From an uncultured bacterium (lineage in GTDB: Bacteria; Bacteroidota; Bacteroidia; Bacteroidales; CAIWKO01), in assembly GCA_903858655.1 (NCBI GenBank), contig CAIOJS010000058.1, positions 1 to 33,379 of the forward strand: a DNA stretch of 33,379 bases, read 5' to 3'. The notes below the pieces were generated by a model. It searched no databases, was not told where the DNA came from, and was given only the letters and a program-made list of their open reading frames with translations. Shown here one piece after another: positions 9,501 through 20,200 of the stretch. The first letter of the stretch is position 1. Each line of letters starts with the position of its first letter. The translations under genes were made by a program, and so were the position numbers.

Positions 9501-12500
9501 TTCCGGTTCAACTATTGAAGTAAGCGGGAATCAAATTTATACATTTAGTGGTGGTATTACTCAATATGGTATAAACGTAGGTGGTGGAACAACCAATAAT
9601 GTGTTTAAAAATAAGATTTATGATATGTCTAATTTAAATGCTGCTCCTGTAATTTATGGTATTTATGTTAGTGCAGGAACCACCAATAATATATATAACA
9701 ACTTTGTTGGAGATTTAAGAGGAACTGCAGCAAATGCTGTTAATCCTTTGGTAGGTATTTATTTGAATTCTGGTACTACCAATAATGTATATTATAATAC
9801 TGTTTATTTAAACGCCACAAGTTCGGGCGCAGCTTTTGGTAGCTCAGCAATTTATGCGTCTATTACACCAACCGTTAACTTGCGTAATAATATCCTTGTA
9901 AATACCTCTACCCCGATGGGCGCTACTGGTTATACCTGCGCTTATCGTCGTAGTGCAGGTGCTGCCGGAAATCTTTCTACGTATGCTGCAACCTCAAATA
10001 ACAACTTATTCTATGCAGGAACTCCAAGTACAAATAATTTAATCTATTATGATGGAACAAGCTCTGCTCAAACTCTTGCTGCTTATAAAGCAGGTGTTTT
10101 TACAGCAGGAACTATTGCACCAAGAGATGCAAATTCAATTACAGAAAATCCATTATGGGTTAGCACCACAGGTTCTTCAGCAACATATTTACATATAAAC
10201 ACAACAACAGCTACTCAAATTGAAAGCGGTGCAACAACACTTGCTGGAATTACTGATGATTTTGATGGTGATATACGTAATGTTTCAACTCCTGATGTTG
10301 GAGCAGATGAATTTAATGGTGTTGGTGTTGACTTATCACCTCCTGTTATTTCTTATACAAACTTAGGCAATCAGGTTGCTAGTGCTACAGTAGTTTTAAC
10401 GGCAACAATTACTGATTTATCAGGTGTTCCAACAACAGGTTCGGGCTTACCTGTATTATATTATAAAGTTAATTCAGGAACTTATGCTTCAGCCACTGGA
10501 GTATCAATCGGTTCAAATCAATATACATTTACATTTTCACCAACAACGCTAGTTGGAGATATAGTTTCCTATTATGTTGTTGCACAGGATTTAGCTGCAG
10601 CTAAAAATACAGTAGCCAGTCCATCGATAGGTGCAAATGGTTATACACAAGATCCTCCTTCATGTTCGACAGCACCAACCACACCCAATACATTTTTGGT
10701 TGCAGGAACTTATACCGGAACTTATAATGTTGGAACAACGGAAACCTATACATCTTTAACCAATGCAGGTGGTTTCTTTGCTGCAATAAATGCTGGCGTT
10801 TTAACAGGCAATGTTACAATAATTATAACTTCAGATTTGACAGAAACCGGACTCAATGCATTAAACCAATGGGCTGAAGCTGGTGGAAGTGGTTATACTT
10901 TGACTATAAAACCAAGCGGTGGTGTTGCAAGAACAATTTCAGGAACTGCTGATGGCATACCGATGATAAATTTTAATGGAGCAGACCGCGTAACCTTTGA
11001 TGGATTAAACACAGGAGGCAATTCATTAACTATATCTAATTTAAGCGTTGCTGTAACTGCTAATACCTCTACTATACAATTCATCAATGATGCAACAAAC
11101 AATACAATAACAAATTGTACTATTCTTGGCTCATCTCTTACCCCATTGGCAACAGTAGGTGGAAACATTGTTATAGCTACTGGTGCAACAAGTGGTAATG
11201 ATAATATAACAATATCGAACAGTAAAATTGGTCCTGCCGGTGTTAATTTGCCTTCAAAAGGAGTTTTTAGTTCAGGAAGCACAATTTCAGCAGCAATTGC
11301 CAATAGCAACGTTACCGTAACAAATTGTGAGATATATGATTTCTTTTTAACAGCTGGATGCGCTGGTGTGTATGCAACCACCGGTAATACAGATTGGAAT
11401 ATTACAAACAACAAAGTTTACCAAACTGCTACACGAACATTTACTGCAACAGGTACCATGACCGGGATTTATTTTGTGAATGCAACTTATGGCGATAATC
11501 TTCAAATTACCGGTAATACTATTGGTTATGCATCAAATGCAGGTACAGGTGTATTTACTTTAACTGGAAGTACTATTGCAGGTGCTTTCCAAGGAATTTA
11601 TGTGCAACCTATGTCAACAGCAGCAGTTGCATGTAATATTAATAACAATATTATTACGGATATTTCTTTAACATCATCTACCGGAGCATTTACGGGTATT
11701 TATAATAACTCTTCTGCTTCATCGAATACTATTAATATTAATAATAATCAGGTTAAAAACATTGCTCTTATAACAACTACGGGTACTGCGCAGGCAATTT
11801 ATACTGGTTCTGCTACAACACTAAATTGTAATTTGAATACCATTGATGGTATAACTCGTAATGGTGCTGGTACACTATATGGAATTCAATATAATGCTCC
11901 AACCAGTATTACTTTTAATGGGAATACGATTACAGACCTATATTATACAAGCACAAGCGGAACATCAGCATTTTATGGTTTATATGGAAGCGGATCTGCT
12001 ACTAACGAAACACTTATTGGAAATAATGTTTATAACTTAATTTCTAGTTCTACAGGTACTCAAACCATCATTGGATGGTATAACAATACCGGTACAGGAA
12101 CGAAAACTGTTCAGAACAATAAGTTCTATAACATATCAGCCGCCGGTGGTGCAACTATTTATGGTTTCAGGTTACGTTATGGAGCCACTGTTGAAGTGAG
12201 CGGAAATTCAGTTTATACCATAAGTGGTGCTGCAACTACCTATGGAATGTACATTTATCCTCCTGCAACAGTTGATAATATATTTAAGAACAAGATTTAT
12301 GATTTGTCTTCAACCAGTACAAGCGCTATTGTTTATGGATTATATATTGCAGCAGGTACAACAAATAATATTTATAATAATATTATAGGCGATTTAAGAG
12401 CTACGGCATCGAATACGGCTAATGCTATAAACGGTATATATCTTTCAGCAGGGACAAATAACAACGTGTATTATAATACAGTTTACCTAAACACTAGCAG

Positions 12501-15500
12501 TTCAGGTGCTGCTTTTGGAAGTACTGCTCTTTACACAAGCACGACTCCTGTATTAGATTTACGTAACAATATATTTGTAAATAATTCAACACCTAATGGA
12601 GCGACATCTTATACTTGTGCGATTCGTAGAAGTGATGCAACTTTAACCAATTATGCTGCCACATCAAATAACAACTTGTTTTATGCAGGAACTCCGGGAA
12701 CAAACAATTTAATTATGCATGACGGCACAACATCCTTCCAAACTTTAGCATCTTACCAAGCGTTAGTTGCTACACGTGATGCAGCATCAATAACAGAGAA
12801 TCCGTACTGGACAAGTACGGTTAGTTCGGATGCCAATTTCCTTCATGTTAATGTATATATTCCAACAGCAATAAGCAATGGCGCAACAAATATTGCAGGA
12901 ATTACAGATGATTTTGACGGAAATACCAGACAAGGTAATGCTGGATATACTGGTACAGGTATAGCGCCAGATATGGGTGCAGTTGAATTTGATGTTGCTG
13001 TTGGTTGTACTGGAATGCCAGCTGCTTCCACCATTGTTGGTGCAACAAGTTTATGCGCAGGCAGTGGTACAACATTATCATTGAGCACAACCTATACTGA
13101 TCCTGGTATCATTTACCAATGGGAAAAAGCAAGTGTAATTACCGGACCCTATACAAATATGGGCATTGCAATAACTCAGGCAACGGGTAACTTAGCAGTT
13201 ACTACCTATTATATATGTATAATAACTTGCGGAAGTAGTGGATTGTCTGATACGACTAATGTTGCAACTGTGAGCATATCCCCAACCTCTGTAGGGGGAA
13301 CAGTATCACCAGCAACTGCAACTGTTTGTTCTGGAACTGGGACCACTTTAACATTATCAGGAAATACAGGAAATATTCAATGGCAATCTTCCTTAGATAA
13401 TTCTACATGGGCTAATATTAATGGAGAAACTTCCGCTACATTAGCTACCGGAAACTTAAATGCTATGACTTATTATCGTGCAATTGTTACCAGCGGAGTT
13501 TGTTCATCTGCTACATCATCTGTTGCTACTGTAAACGTGGATGCTATTCCCGTTGCAGGTACGGTTACAGGTGGAACCACAATTTGTTCGGAAAGTACTA
13601 GTGGTTTATTAACCTTAGGTGGTTATACTGGAACTATAGTTAGATGGGAATCTTCAACCGATGGAAACACATGGGCACCAATCGTTAATATACTTTCAAC
13701 CTATACATCAAATGCATTAACTTCAACGACTCAATTTAGAGCTGTAATTCAAAATGGTGTTTGTAACAATGTCAATTCAGTTGCAACAACAGTTAATGTT
13801 GATTCAACGACATACGCAGGAGAAGTTACTGGAGGAACAACCGTTTGTTATGGAACAACAAGTGGATTGTTAACTTTAGGTTCACATACCGGAAGTGTTG
13901 TAAGATGGGAATCATCAGAAGATGGAAACATTTGGACACCTATAACGAATACTAACGCAACCTATACTTCCGCTCCATTAACAACAACAACGATGTTTAG
14001 AGCTGTAGTTCAAAATGGCGTATGTACTATTGAAAATTCTATAGAAACCACTGTAAGCATTGACCCTGCAACTGTTGCAGGTGCTGTCACAGGCGGAACA
14101 ACTATTTGTAATGGCAGCTCAAGCGATATTTTAACCTTAGGCGCTCATACGGGTACTATTCTAAGATGGGAATCTTCTGAGGATGGCAACATCTGGACAC
14201 CTATTGCAAGTACATTAGCAACCTACACATCGGGAGCTTTAACTACAACAACACAATTCAGAGCCGTTGTTCAGAGTGGTGTTTGTGGTGCAGCGAACTC
14301 TACAGCAACCACTGTTACCGTTGACCCAACTACAATTGCAGGTGCCGTTACAGGCGGAACAACCATTTGTGCAGGAACTACGAGTGGATTATTAACTCTT
14401 GGTACACACACAGGAAATGTTATTGGATGGGAATCATCTATTGATGGTACGAACTGGAATCCAATTTCGAATACTTTGACAACTTACATATCAGGCACTT
14501 TGATTGCAACAACACAATTTAGAGCTGTTGTTCAGAGTGGTGTTTGTAATGTAGAATACTCATCACCAACCACAGTTACGGTTGATGCAGTTACTGTTGC
14601 CGGTGCCGTTACAGGTGGAACAACAGTATGTACTGGAAACATAAGCAGTCTTTTGACTTTAGGTACTTACACAGGTACTATTGTTAGATGGGAATCTTCA
14701 ACGGACGGAAATATTTGGTCACCAATTTCCAATACTTCTTCAAATTATACATCTGGTATATTAAGCGCTACTACCCAATTCAGAGCCGTTGTTCAAAACG
14801 GTGTTTGTAATATCGCAAACTCATTAGCAACAACCGTTAATGTAACTCCATCCGTTAGCGTTTCGTTCTTATCACCTACAGCAACACGCTGTCAAGGACC
14901 TGGAGTTTCAATCAACACAGCAACAGCTACTAATTCAACTGGATTAGTTTACAGCTTAGATGGAGCAAGTGTTAGCGCCGGCAATACTGTGAATCCAAAT
15001 ACAGGCGTTGTATCTTATGCTGCCAATTGGAGTGGTACTACTACAATTATTGCTACAGCATCAGGATGTAATGGTCCTGCTATTGCAACACAAGTTGTAA
15101 CAATAACACCTAGCGTAACTATTTCAGCATACTCCCCTGCAAGCTCAACACGTTGTCAAGGAGCTGGAACGGCTACTATTACAACAAATGCTACGAATTC
15201 AACAGGCATTACTTACAGTTTAGATGCAGCAAGTACAACAGGTGGAAACACCATCAACGCTTTAACAGGTGTTGTGACGTATGCTTCTTCTTGGAGTGGT
15301 AGCAGCATTATCACAGCCAGCGCAGCCGGTTGTAACGGACCTGCTTTAACAAATCATACTGTAACCATTGCACCAAGCGTAAGCATTGTACCTTTCACAC
15401 CAGCAACATCCATACGTTGTCAAGGATCTGGAAGTGTTACAACAACAACTTCAGCTACCAATTCAACAGGTATTACCTACAGTTTAGATGCATCGAGTTT

Positions 15501-17244
15501 GGCTGGTGGAAATACCATTAATGCAGCAACAGGTGCTGTAAACTACAATGCTAGCTGGAGTGGAAGCACTACAATAATAGCAAGTGCAGCAGGATGTAAT
15601 GGTCCGGCTATAGCTACCCATGTTGTGACGGTAACTCCTTCTGTAACGATTAATGCATTTTCACAATCAATCGTAACAAGATGTCAAGGAGTTGGAACGC
15701 ATACAGCAACTACTAGTGCTAACAATTCAACAGGCATTACATATAGTTTAGATGGTGCTAGCATAGCAGGTGGTAATACCATTGTTGCAGCATCAGGTCA
15801 AGTTACTTTTGCAGCTAACTGGAATGGAACAACTACAATTACTGCAAGTGCAGCAGGATGTAATGGTCCGGCTACAACAACTTATACGGTTACGACCACA
15901 CCAACGGTGAGCATCACAGCTTTCTCTCCTGCAACATCAACACGTTGCCAAGGAACAGCAAATGTTACCTATAATACCACAGCTAGCAATTCAACAGGTC
16001 TGGCTTATAGTCTTGACGCACTAAGCATCGCCGGAGGCAATACTATCAATGCTGCTACAGGAATTGTTACGTATGCTGCTAACTGGAATGGCACAACGAC
16101 AATCACCGCTATTGCTTCAGGATGTAATGGTCCTGCAACAACAACACATGTTGTTACTACTACACCTCTAGTTGCAATCACTCCATTCTCACCGACAACA
16201 TCAACCCGTTGTCAAGGAGCAGGCATGATAGCTTACACAACAAATGCTACGAATGCAACAGGTATTACATATACATTAGATGCTTTAAGTTTGGCTGGTG
16301 GAAACACTATCAACGCGCTGACTGGTGAAGTTACTTTTGATGCAACATGGAATGGCACATCAACTATTACTGCTACAGCTACAGGTTGTAATGGTACTGT
16401 TGTTACAAGCTGCACCGTAACAACATTGGCTCCGGTTTCCATAACACCGTTCTCTTCGCCAACAGTGACTAACTGTCAAGCAATAGGCACTTATGCAACT
16501 ACGACTACTGCTACGAACTCAACAGGAATTACCTATAGTTTGGATGCTCCAAGTATTGCAGGCGGCAACACCATTAACCCAACAACAGGCGCTTTGACAT
16601 TTGCTCCAACATGGGCAGGCACAACAACAAATACTGCTAGTGCTGCAGGTTGTAATGGTCCCGCCACGACAACGCAAGTGATTACAATTACACCTTTACC
16701 GGGAGCAGCAGGAAGTATCACTTCGGTGGGCAATGACAGTGTTAGCATCAATGAAAACAATGTACTATACAGTGTTGCGACTATTGCTAATGCAACATCT
16801 TACATTTGGACATATTATAGTGGAGGTTCGAATGTTGACGTGGAAACCGCAACAAACAGTCTTACCCTTAACTTCTATGCTTCTGCAACATCAGGTAACT
16901 TGACTGTAAAAGGTCATAATGCTTGTGGCGAAGGCGTTGTTTCAAATAATTATCCTATTTGGGTTTCTCCGGTTGGTGTTGATGAAATTGAATCCAATGT
17001 CACCTATCAAATCTATCCGAATCCCACAAATGGCGTTGTTACTATTAGCATAAATGGAATAAACGACGATTTAGATTTACAAATTATCAATTTACAAGGG
17101 AAAATAATCCGTGCTTCAAAACTAACAAACGATACACCATCTTTCACACAAGATATAGATTTATCGAAGTATGCAAAAGGCATATATTATATTAAACTTA
17201 CAAATAAAAACTTCACGAAAGTTGAAAAACTTGTAGTTCAATAA
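6565..17244 (+). CDS. Giant T9SS-secreted beta-helix and Ig-repeat surface protein (3559 aa)
   Basis: A signal peptide (residues 1-33, ending GWGQ) is followed by a DUF2271-like domain (about 34-185; AAAWIESASGTFIKT, then VPDGDYKVWFEFAW). Next is a beta-sandwich module (about 195-300) shared with the next gene. Two tandem right-handed parallel beta-helix modules follow (about 491-1250 and 1383-2145), rich in NNTITNC / INGNQIKNI-type Asn ladders. An Ig/cadherin-like spacer lies between them (about 1255-1380). Then come about two divergent Ig-like domains (2150-2329), five close Ig-like repeats of about 87 aa (2330-2762), seven repeats of about 88 aa (2763-3378), a PKD-like domain and a T9SS type A tail (3481-3559, IYPNPTNG). 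Likely an adhesin, polysaccharide-binding or matrix protein; no catalytic motif was recognised. A 42-nt gap suggests an operon with the next gene. Confidence 0.93.
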   Translation: MKQQITRKARYLGLKLTVVLIFVMLMCGQGWGQTAGTLSFTLNPVAHTIASYQPKHLAAAWIESASGTFIKTRDRLSSSGNASSHLLSWKAASVQSVTDANAGATLANYTAPVTITPWTGNDLTGTTPYYLVPDGDYKVWFEFAWDDPAGPATEDYISVQFTKGPNPVTITPANVTNFTGISLIWTPSFTNTITTSAVAPTTYAAGAAVSVPFTIGGGTVYNNNLWTAQLSDASGSFASPVTIGSLTSATAGTVSTTLPAGTPSGTGYRIRVVGSQPSTIGSNNGANITVTNGISPTLTATVGATVDNPFVVTFTDDPAWRAAVTGIKIGGVALTSGYAIGAGTITFTPSASLPISLLQSSGLKNIVVSAAAYGDASVNQQLDAGVSSKLGIKTQPISPLINGAVFATQPAIYIQDQYGNTTTSTATVTAAVGTGTWTLGGTTLSTAIVGTATYTDLTATTAILGGSTILFTSPGLTSVSSNTFFIPFPLTGTFNVGTGGDFTSFTRPDGLFSVINASGLSGNVTINVISDITTENGAVALNQWTETGVGGYTLTVQPSGGVTRTLSGTIAGPLFNFNGADRVTINGLNTGGNALFISNLSTAATAGTSTIQFINDATNNTITNCSILGSTTASTSVNGGNVLFNTGTVTGNDNNTISYCKIGPAGTNLPSKGVCANGSTTSAAIANSTISITNCEIYDFFLTGGCAGIYALTGNTDWSITNNKIYQTATRTFTAAGTMSGIYFVNSTYGDNVQITGNTIGYASNAGTGTFTLTGSSIAGVFQAIYMQTMSTSAVACTINNNIISDISFTSSSGAFTGIYNNSSASSNTININGNQIKNIALLTTTGTAQAIYTGSATTLNCNSNTIDGITRNAAGTYYIIRYNAPTAITLNGNIIRNIASNITSSTSAFYAVYCSGSVTTENFIGNTIYNLTSTATGAMNIIGWYSSSSNGTKTIQNNKFYNFTVGVGSGVLYGIRYASGSTIEVSGNQIYTFSGGITQYGINVGGGTTNNVFKNKIYDMSNLNAAPVIYGIYVSAGTTNNIYNNFVGDLRGTAANAVNPLVGIYLNSGTTNNVYYNTVYLNATSSGAAFGSSAIYASITPTVNLRNNILVNTSTPMGATGYTCAYRRSAGAAGNLSTYAATSNNNLFYAGTPSTNNLIYYDGTSSAQTLAAYKAGVFTAGTIAPRDANSITENPLWVSTTGSSATYLHINTTTATQIESGATTLAGITDDFDGDIRNVSTPDVGADEFNGVGVDLSPPVISYTNLGNQVASATVVLTATITDLSGVPTTGSGLPVLYYKVNSGTYASATGVSIGSNQYTFTFSPTTLVGDIVSYYVVAQDLAAAKNTVASPSIGANGYTQDPPSCSTAPTTPNTFLVAGTYTGTYNVGTTETYTSLTNAGGFFAAINAGVLTGNVTIIITSDLTETGLNALNQWAEAGGSGYTLTIKPSGGVARTISGTADGIPMINFNGADRVTFDGLNTGGNSLTISNLSVAVTANTSTIQFINDATNNTITNCTILGSSLTPLATVGGNIVIATGATSGNDNITISNSKIGPAGVNLPSKGVFSSGSTISAAIANSNVTVTNCEIYDFFLTAGCAGVYATTGNTDWNITNNKVYQTATRTFTATGTMTGIYFVNATYGDNLQITGNTIGYASNAGTGVFTLTGSTIAGAFQGIYVQPMSTAAVACNINNNIITDISLTSSTGAFTGIYNNSSASSNTININNNQVKNIALITTTGTAQAIYTGSATTLNCNLNTIDGITRNGAGTLYGIQYNAPTSITFNGNTITDLYYTSTSGTSAFYGLYGSGSATNETLIGNNVYNLISSSTGTQTIIGWYNNTGTGTKTVQNNKFYNISAAGGATIYGFRLRYGATVEVSGNSVYTISGAATTYGMYIYPPATVDNIFKNKIYDLSSTSTSAIVYGLYIAAGTTNNIYNNIIGDLRATASNTANAINGIYLSAGTNNNVYYNTVYLNTSSSGAAFGSTALYTSTTPVLDLRNNIFVNNSTPNGATSYTCAIRRSDATLTNYAATSNNNLFYAGTPGTNNLIMHDGTTSFQTLASYQALVATRDAASITENPYWTSTVSSDANFLHVNVYIPTAISNGATNIAGITDDFDGNTRQGNAGYTGTGIAPDMGAVEFDVAVGCTGMPAASTIVGATSLCAGSGTTLSLSTTYTDPGIIYQWEKASVITGPYTNMGIAITQATGNLAVTTYYICIITCGSSGLSDTTNVATVSISPTSVGGTVSPATATVCSGTGTTLTLSGNTGNIQWQSSLDNSTWANINGETSATLATGNLNAMTYYRAIVTSGVCSSATSSVATVNVDAIPVAGTVTGGTTICSESTSGLLTLGGYTGTIVRWESSTDGNTWAPIVNILSTYTSNALTSTTQFRAVIQNGVCNNVNSVATTVNVDSTTYAGEVTGGTTVCYGTTSGLLTLGSHTGSVVRWESSEDGNIWTPITNTNATYTSAPLTTTTMFRAVVQNGVCTIENSIETTVSIDPATVAGAVTGGTTICNGSSSDILTLGAHTGTILRWESSEDGNIWTPIASTLATYTSGALTTTTQFRAVVQSGVCGAANSTATTVTVDPTTIAGAVTGGTTICAGTTSGLLTLGTHTGNVIGWESSIDGTNWNPISNTLTTYISGTLIATTQFRAVVQSGVCNVEYSSPTTVTVDAVTVAGAVTGGTTVCTGNISSLLTLGTYTGTIVRWESSTDGNIWSPISNTSSNYTSGILSATTQFRAVVQNGVCNIANSLATTVNVTPSVSVSFLSPTATRCQGPGVSINTATATNSTGLVYSLDGASVSAGNTVNPNTGVVSYAANWSGTTTIIATASGCNGPAIATQVVTITPSVTISAYSPASSTRCQGAGTATITTNATNSTGITYSLDAASTTGGNTINALTGVVTYASSWSGSSIITASAAGCNGPALTNHTVTIAPSVSIVPFTPATSIRCQGSGSVTTTTSATNSTGITYSLDASSLAGGNTINAATGAVNYNASWSGSTTIIASAAGCNGPAIATHVVTVTPSVTINAFSQSIVTRCQGVGTHTATTSANNSTGITYSLDGASIAGGNTIVAASGQVTFAANWNGTTTITASAAGCNGPATTTYTVTTTPTVSITAFSPATSTRCQGTANVTYNTTASNSTGLAYSLDALSIAGGNTINAATGIVTYAANWNGTTTITAIASGCNGPATTTHVVTTTPLVAITPFSPTTSTRCQGAGMIAYTTNATNATGITYTLDALSLAGGNTINALTGEVTFDATWNGTSTITATATGCNGTVVTSCTVTTLAPVSITPFSSPTVTNCQAIGTYATTTTATNSTGITYSLDAPSIAGGNTINPTTGALTFAPTWAGTTTNTASAAGCNGPATTTQVITITPLPGAAGSITSVGNDSVSINENNVLYSVATIANATSYIWTYYSGGSNVDVETATNSLTLNFYASATSGNLTVKGHNACGEGVVSNNYPIWVSPVGVDEIESNVTYQIYPNPTNGVVTISINGINDDLDLQIINLQGKIIRASKLTNDTPSFTQDIDLSKYAKGIYYIKLTNKNFTKVEKLVVQ
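8035..12996 (+). repeat. Internal duplication of a ~760-aa beta-helix module
   Basis: Segments 8035-10314 and 10714-12993 encode the same module in the same order. Each starts TGT[FY]NVGT and goes through NGADRVT, STIQFINDATNNTITNC, KIGPAG, NCEIYDFFLT and TNNVYYNTVYLN. Each ends in ITDDFDG…PD[VM]GA[DV]EF. Amino acids agree over long stretches while many third codon positions differ, so the duplication is old and the protein sequence is under selection. Copies are separated by an Ig-like spacer of about 130 aa. Confidence 0.9.
13552..14850 (+). repeat. Five ~87-aa Ig-like repeats (GGTT[IV]C…GVC type)
   Basis: Each unit runs AGxVTGGTTxC, then LLTLGxxTGxxxRWESSxDGNxW, TYTSGxLTxTTQFRAVVQ and xGVC. 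The pattern is common in Bacteroidota cell-surface proteins. Each unit has two Cys, which could form one disulfide per domain. One more divergent unit (VGGTVSPATATVCSG) precedes at about 13289-13551. Confidence 0.9.
14851..16698 (+). repeat. Seven ~88-aa repeats (TRCQG…GCNGP type)
   Basis: Each unit has the sequence landmarks TRCQG, NSTG[IL][TA]YSLDA, AGGNTINAxTGxVTY, WxGTTTITAxAxGCNGPA and a T/V-rich link ending TPSV. The last copy departs from the pattern (TNCQAIG) and leads into the PKD-like C-terminal region. Two Cys per unit. Confidence 0.9.
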
Positions 17245-17286
17245 TCCTTAATTTATAGAAATAGTAACTTTAGAAATATATCAATT

Positions 17287-20200
17287 ATGAAAACAAAATC
17301 AAATAAAATACAAATCGTTTTAGCATTTATTCTGGGAATTTTCTTTTCCATAAATACTAATGCGCAAACAGCTGGAACACTGTCCTTCAATGTCACTACC
17401 ACCTTTACGGGTGGTAGTTGGGGCAACAGTTCAAATTTTGTTGTTTGGATGGAAAATTCATCAGGAACATTTATCAAAACAAGAATAGAGTATGGCGGAG
17501 AAACAGACCATTTAATGCAATGGTCTGCAAAAACACCAACATACGATGTTACAGATGCCATCACAGGCGCGACCAAAACAACAAGTCCTTTTGTTTATCC
17601 TGCAGTTATCTGGACAGGCAACGATATCACAGGTGCTACTCCTTACAATTTATTACCTGACGGAACCTATACCGTCTCTATGGAATTAGCTTGGGCGAGT
17701 TCAAAAGTTTTAGGCGTTGGGCGACAAATTTATTCCGCTTCTTTCGTCAAAGGACCTTCACCACAAACGGTAACTCCAACAGCACAAACCAATTTTACAG
17801 GCATGACCTTACAATGGACTCCTGCAAATGCCATCACGGTTACCACATCAGCATTGGCATCTAATGCGTATTGTTCAGGCAGCACGCTGAATGTTTCTTT
17901 CACCAAAGGAGCCGGCACGGTTTATAACAACAACGTATGGACAGCCCAATTATCAAATGCTAGCGGAAGCTTTGCAAGTCCCGTTACTATTGGAACACTC
18001 AATGGAACAGCAGCAGGAACTATTGCTTGCACTATCCCGGGAGGTACTGCTTCAGGAACAGGTTATAGAATCAGAGTTGTAGGCAGCCAACCTGCTTGCA
18101 CAGGTAGCGATAATGGCGTTGATATCATCATGGGACCACCTAACGCACCAACGTTAGGCACCATCACACAGCCTACATGTACCTTGGCTACAGGCAGTGT
18201 TGCTTTGTCAGGGTTACCATCAGGAGCTTGGACATTAAATCCGGGAGCTATCGGAGGTTCGGGAACAACTTTTACCGTGACAGGACTTACGGCTAGTACC
18301 TATAACTTCACCGTTTCGAATGCTTGTGGCGCTTCAACAGCTACCGGCAATGTGTTGATTAATCCACAACCTGCAACTCCGGCAGTACCAACCGTAGGCA
18401 CTATCACCCAACCTACATGTACCGTTGCAACAGGTGGCGTTGTGTTGACAGGTCTCCCATCATCAGGAACATGGACCTTGACACGCACCCCGGGCGGTAG
18501 CACAACCAATGGAACAGGAACTAGCAAAACCATCACAGGGTTGGCAGCAGGAACCTACACTTATACGGTTATGAATTCTTTAGGATGTACATCAAGTGCT
18601 ACGATTAATATCGTTATCAATCCTCAACCTGCAACACCAACAACTCCTACCATAGGCACTATCACTCAACCTACATGTACAGTAGCTTCGGGCAGCGTTG
18701 ATTTGTCAGGTTTACCTTCAGGAGCATGGACCGTAACTAGAACTCCCGGCAGTGTGACCACCACCGGCGCAGTCGCTACAACAACCATTACAGGTGTTCC
18801 CGCAGGAACTTATACTTATACCGTGAACGACGGCAATTGCACCTCTTTAGCATCTGCCAACGTTGTGGTGAATGCTCAACCGGCAACACCAACGGCTCCC
18901 GCTATCGGAACCATCGTACAACCTTCATGCACTTCTACAACGGGTAGTGTTACCCTCAACAGTTTACCTGCATCGGGAACTTGGACATTAACAAGAACTC
19001 CCGGCAATGTTACCACAACAGGCAGTGGCATTACTACCACTATCTCAGGTTTGGCAACAGGCACTTATACTTATACAGTTACCAATGCAGCTACCTGCAC
19101 ATCGGCAACATCAGCCAATGTGGTTATCGGTTCGCAACCGGCATCACCAACTGCACCAGTTGTTGGTACTATCACCCAACCTAGTTGCTCTTTGGCTACT
19201 GCAAGCGTAAGCTTTAGCGGTTTGCCCGCTTCTGGAACATGGTCAATCACATGCAACCCCGGCAGTGTTGTTACTTCTGGTACAGGCGCTACCACTGTTA
19301 TTACAGGCGTTCCACCCGCACAAACTTATACTTTTACGGTTGCTAATGCAGCAGGATGTACATCAACAGCTTCGTCGAATGTTGTTGTGGATGCTCAACC
19401 GGCAACACCTGCTGTTAGTGCTCAAACATCATCCATCATTACCGGTGGTACTTTCGTGGTTTCTCCAACAGGAGTTCCCGTAGGTACAACTTACACTTGG
19501 GATGCTCCTTCTTACACCGGTGGTGTTACAGGTGGCAGCGCACAAGCTGTTCCACAAACTGACATCACAGGCACCTTATTCTTAGCTTCGGGAACAGGCA
19601 CCGCGATGTATATCGTTACACCTACTTCAGGAAGTTGCGTTGGCGCACCTTTCACCGTAATCGTAGATGTTTCTTCTTCCTGCGAAGCAGTTACGATAGG
19701 CACTCCTATTGTTGCCAACCATACTGTTTGCGCATCCACAGGAAATGCTTCGTTCACCGTGGCTGCCAGCGGCACCGCTTTGACCTACGCATGGCAATAT
19801 TTTAATGGCAGCACCTGGGCAAATGTTGTAAACAATACACCTTTAGGCGCTGTTTATACAAATGCAAATTCGGCTACCTTAAATGTAACAGGCATAACAA
19901 CTCCAAACGCTTATCTATATCATTGTTATATCACCAACTGTAATGGCAACAACAATGCTACATCCAACAATGCTACCTTAACCGTGAATCCATTATCTAC
20001 CGTAATGACCATCGGAACAATCACCCAACCTACTTGTGCCGTGGCTACCGGTAGTGCTGCTGTTAGCGGATTACCCGCTTCAGGAACATGGACCATCAAC
20101 CCGGGCAACATTTCAGGTACGGGCGCTACCACCACCTTGACAGGATTGGCAGCAGGCACCTATAACTTCACCGTTGCTAATGCTTCGGCATGTGTTTCGA

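Noticed and set aside
6565-17244. Pectate lyase or other polysaccharide-degrading enzyme
   Set aside because: The beta-helix pattern is shared with such enzymes, but I see no catalytic motif; an adhesive or structural role is safer.
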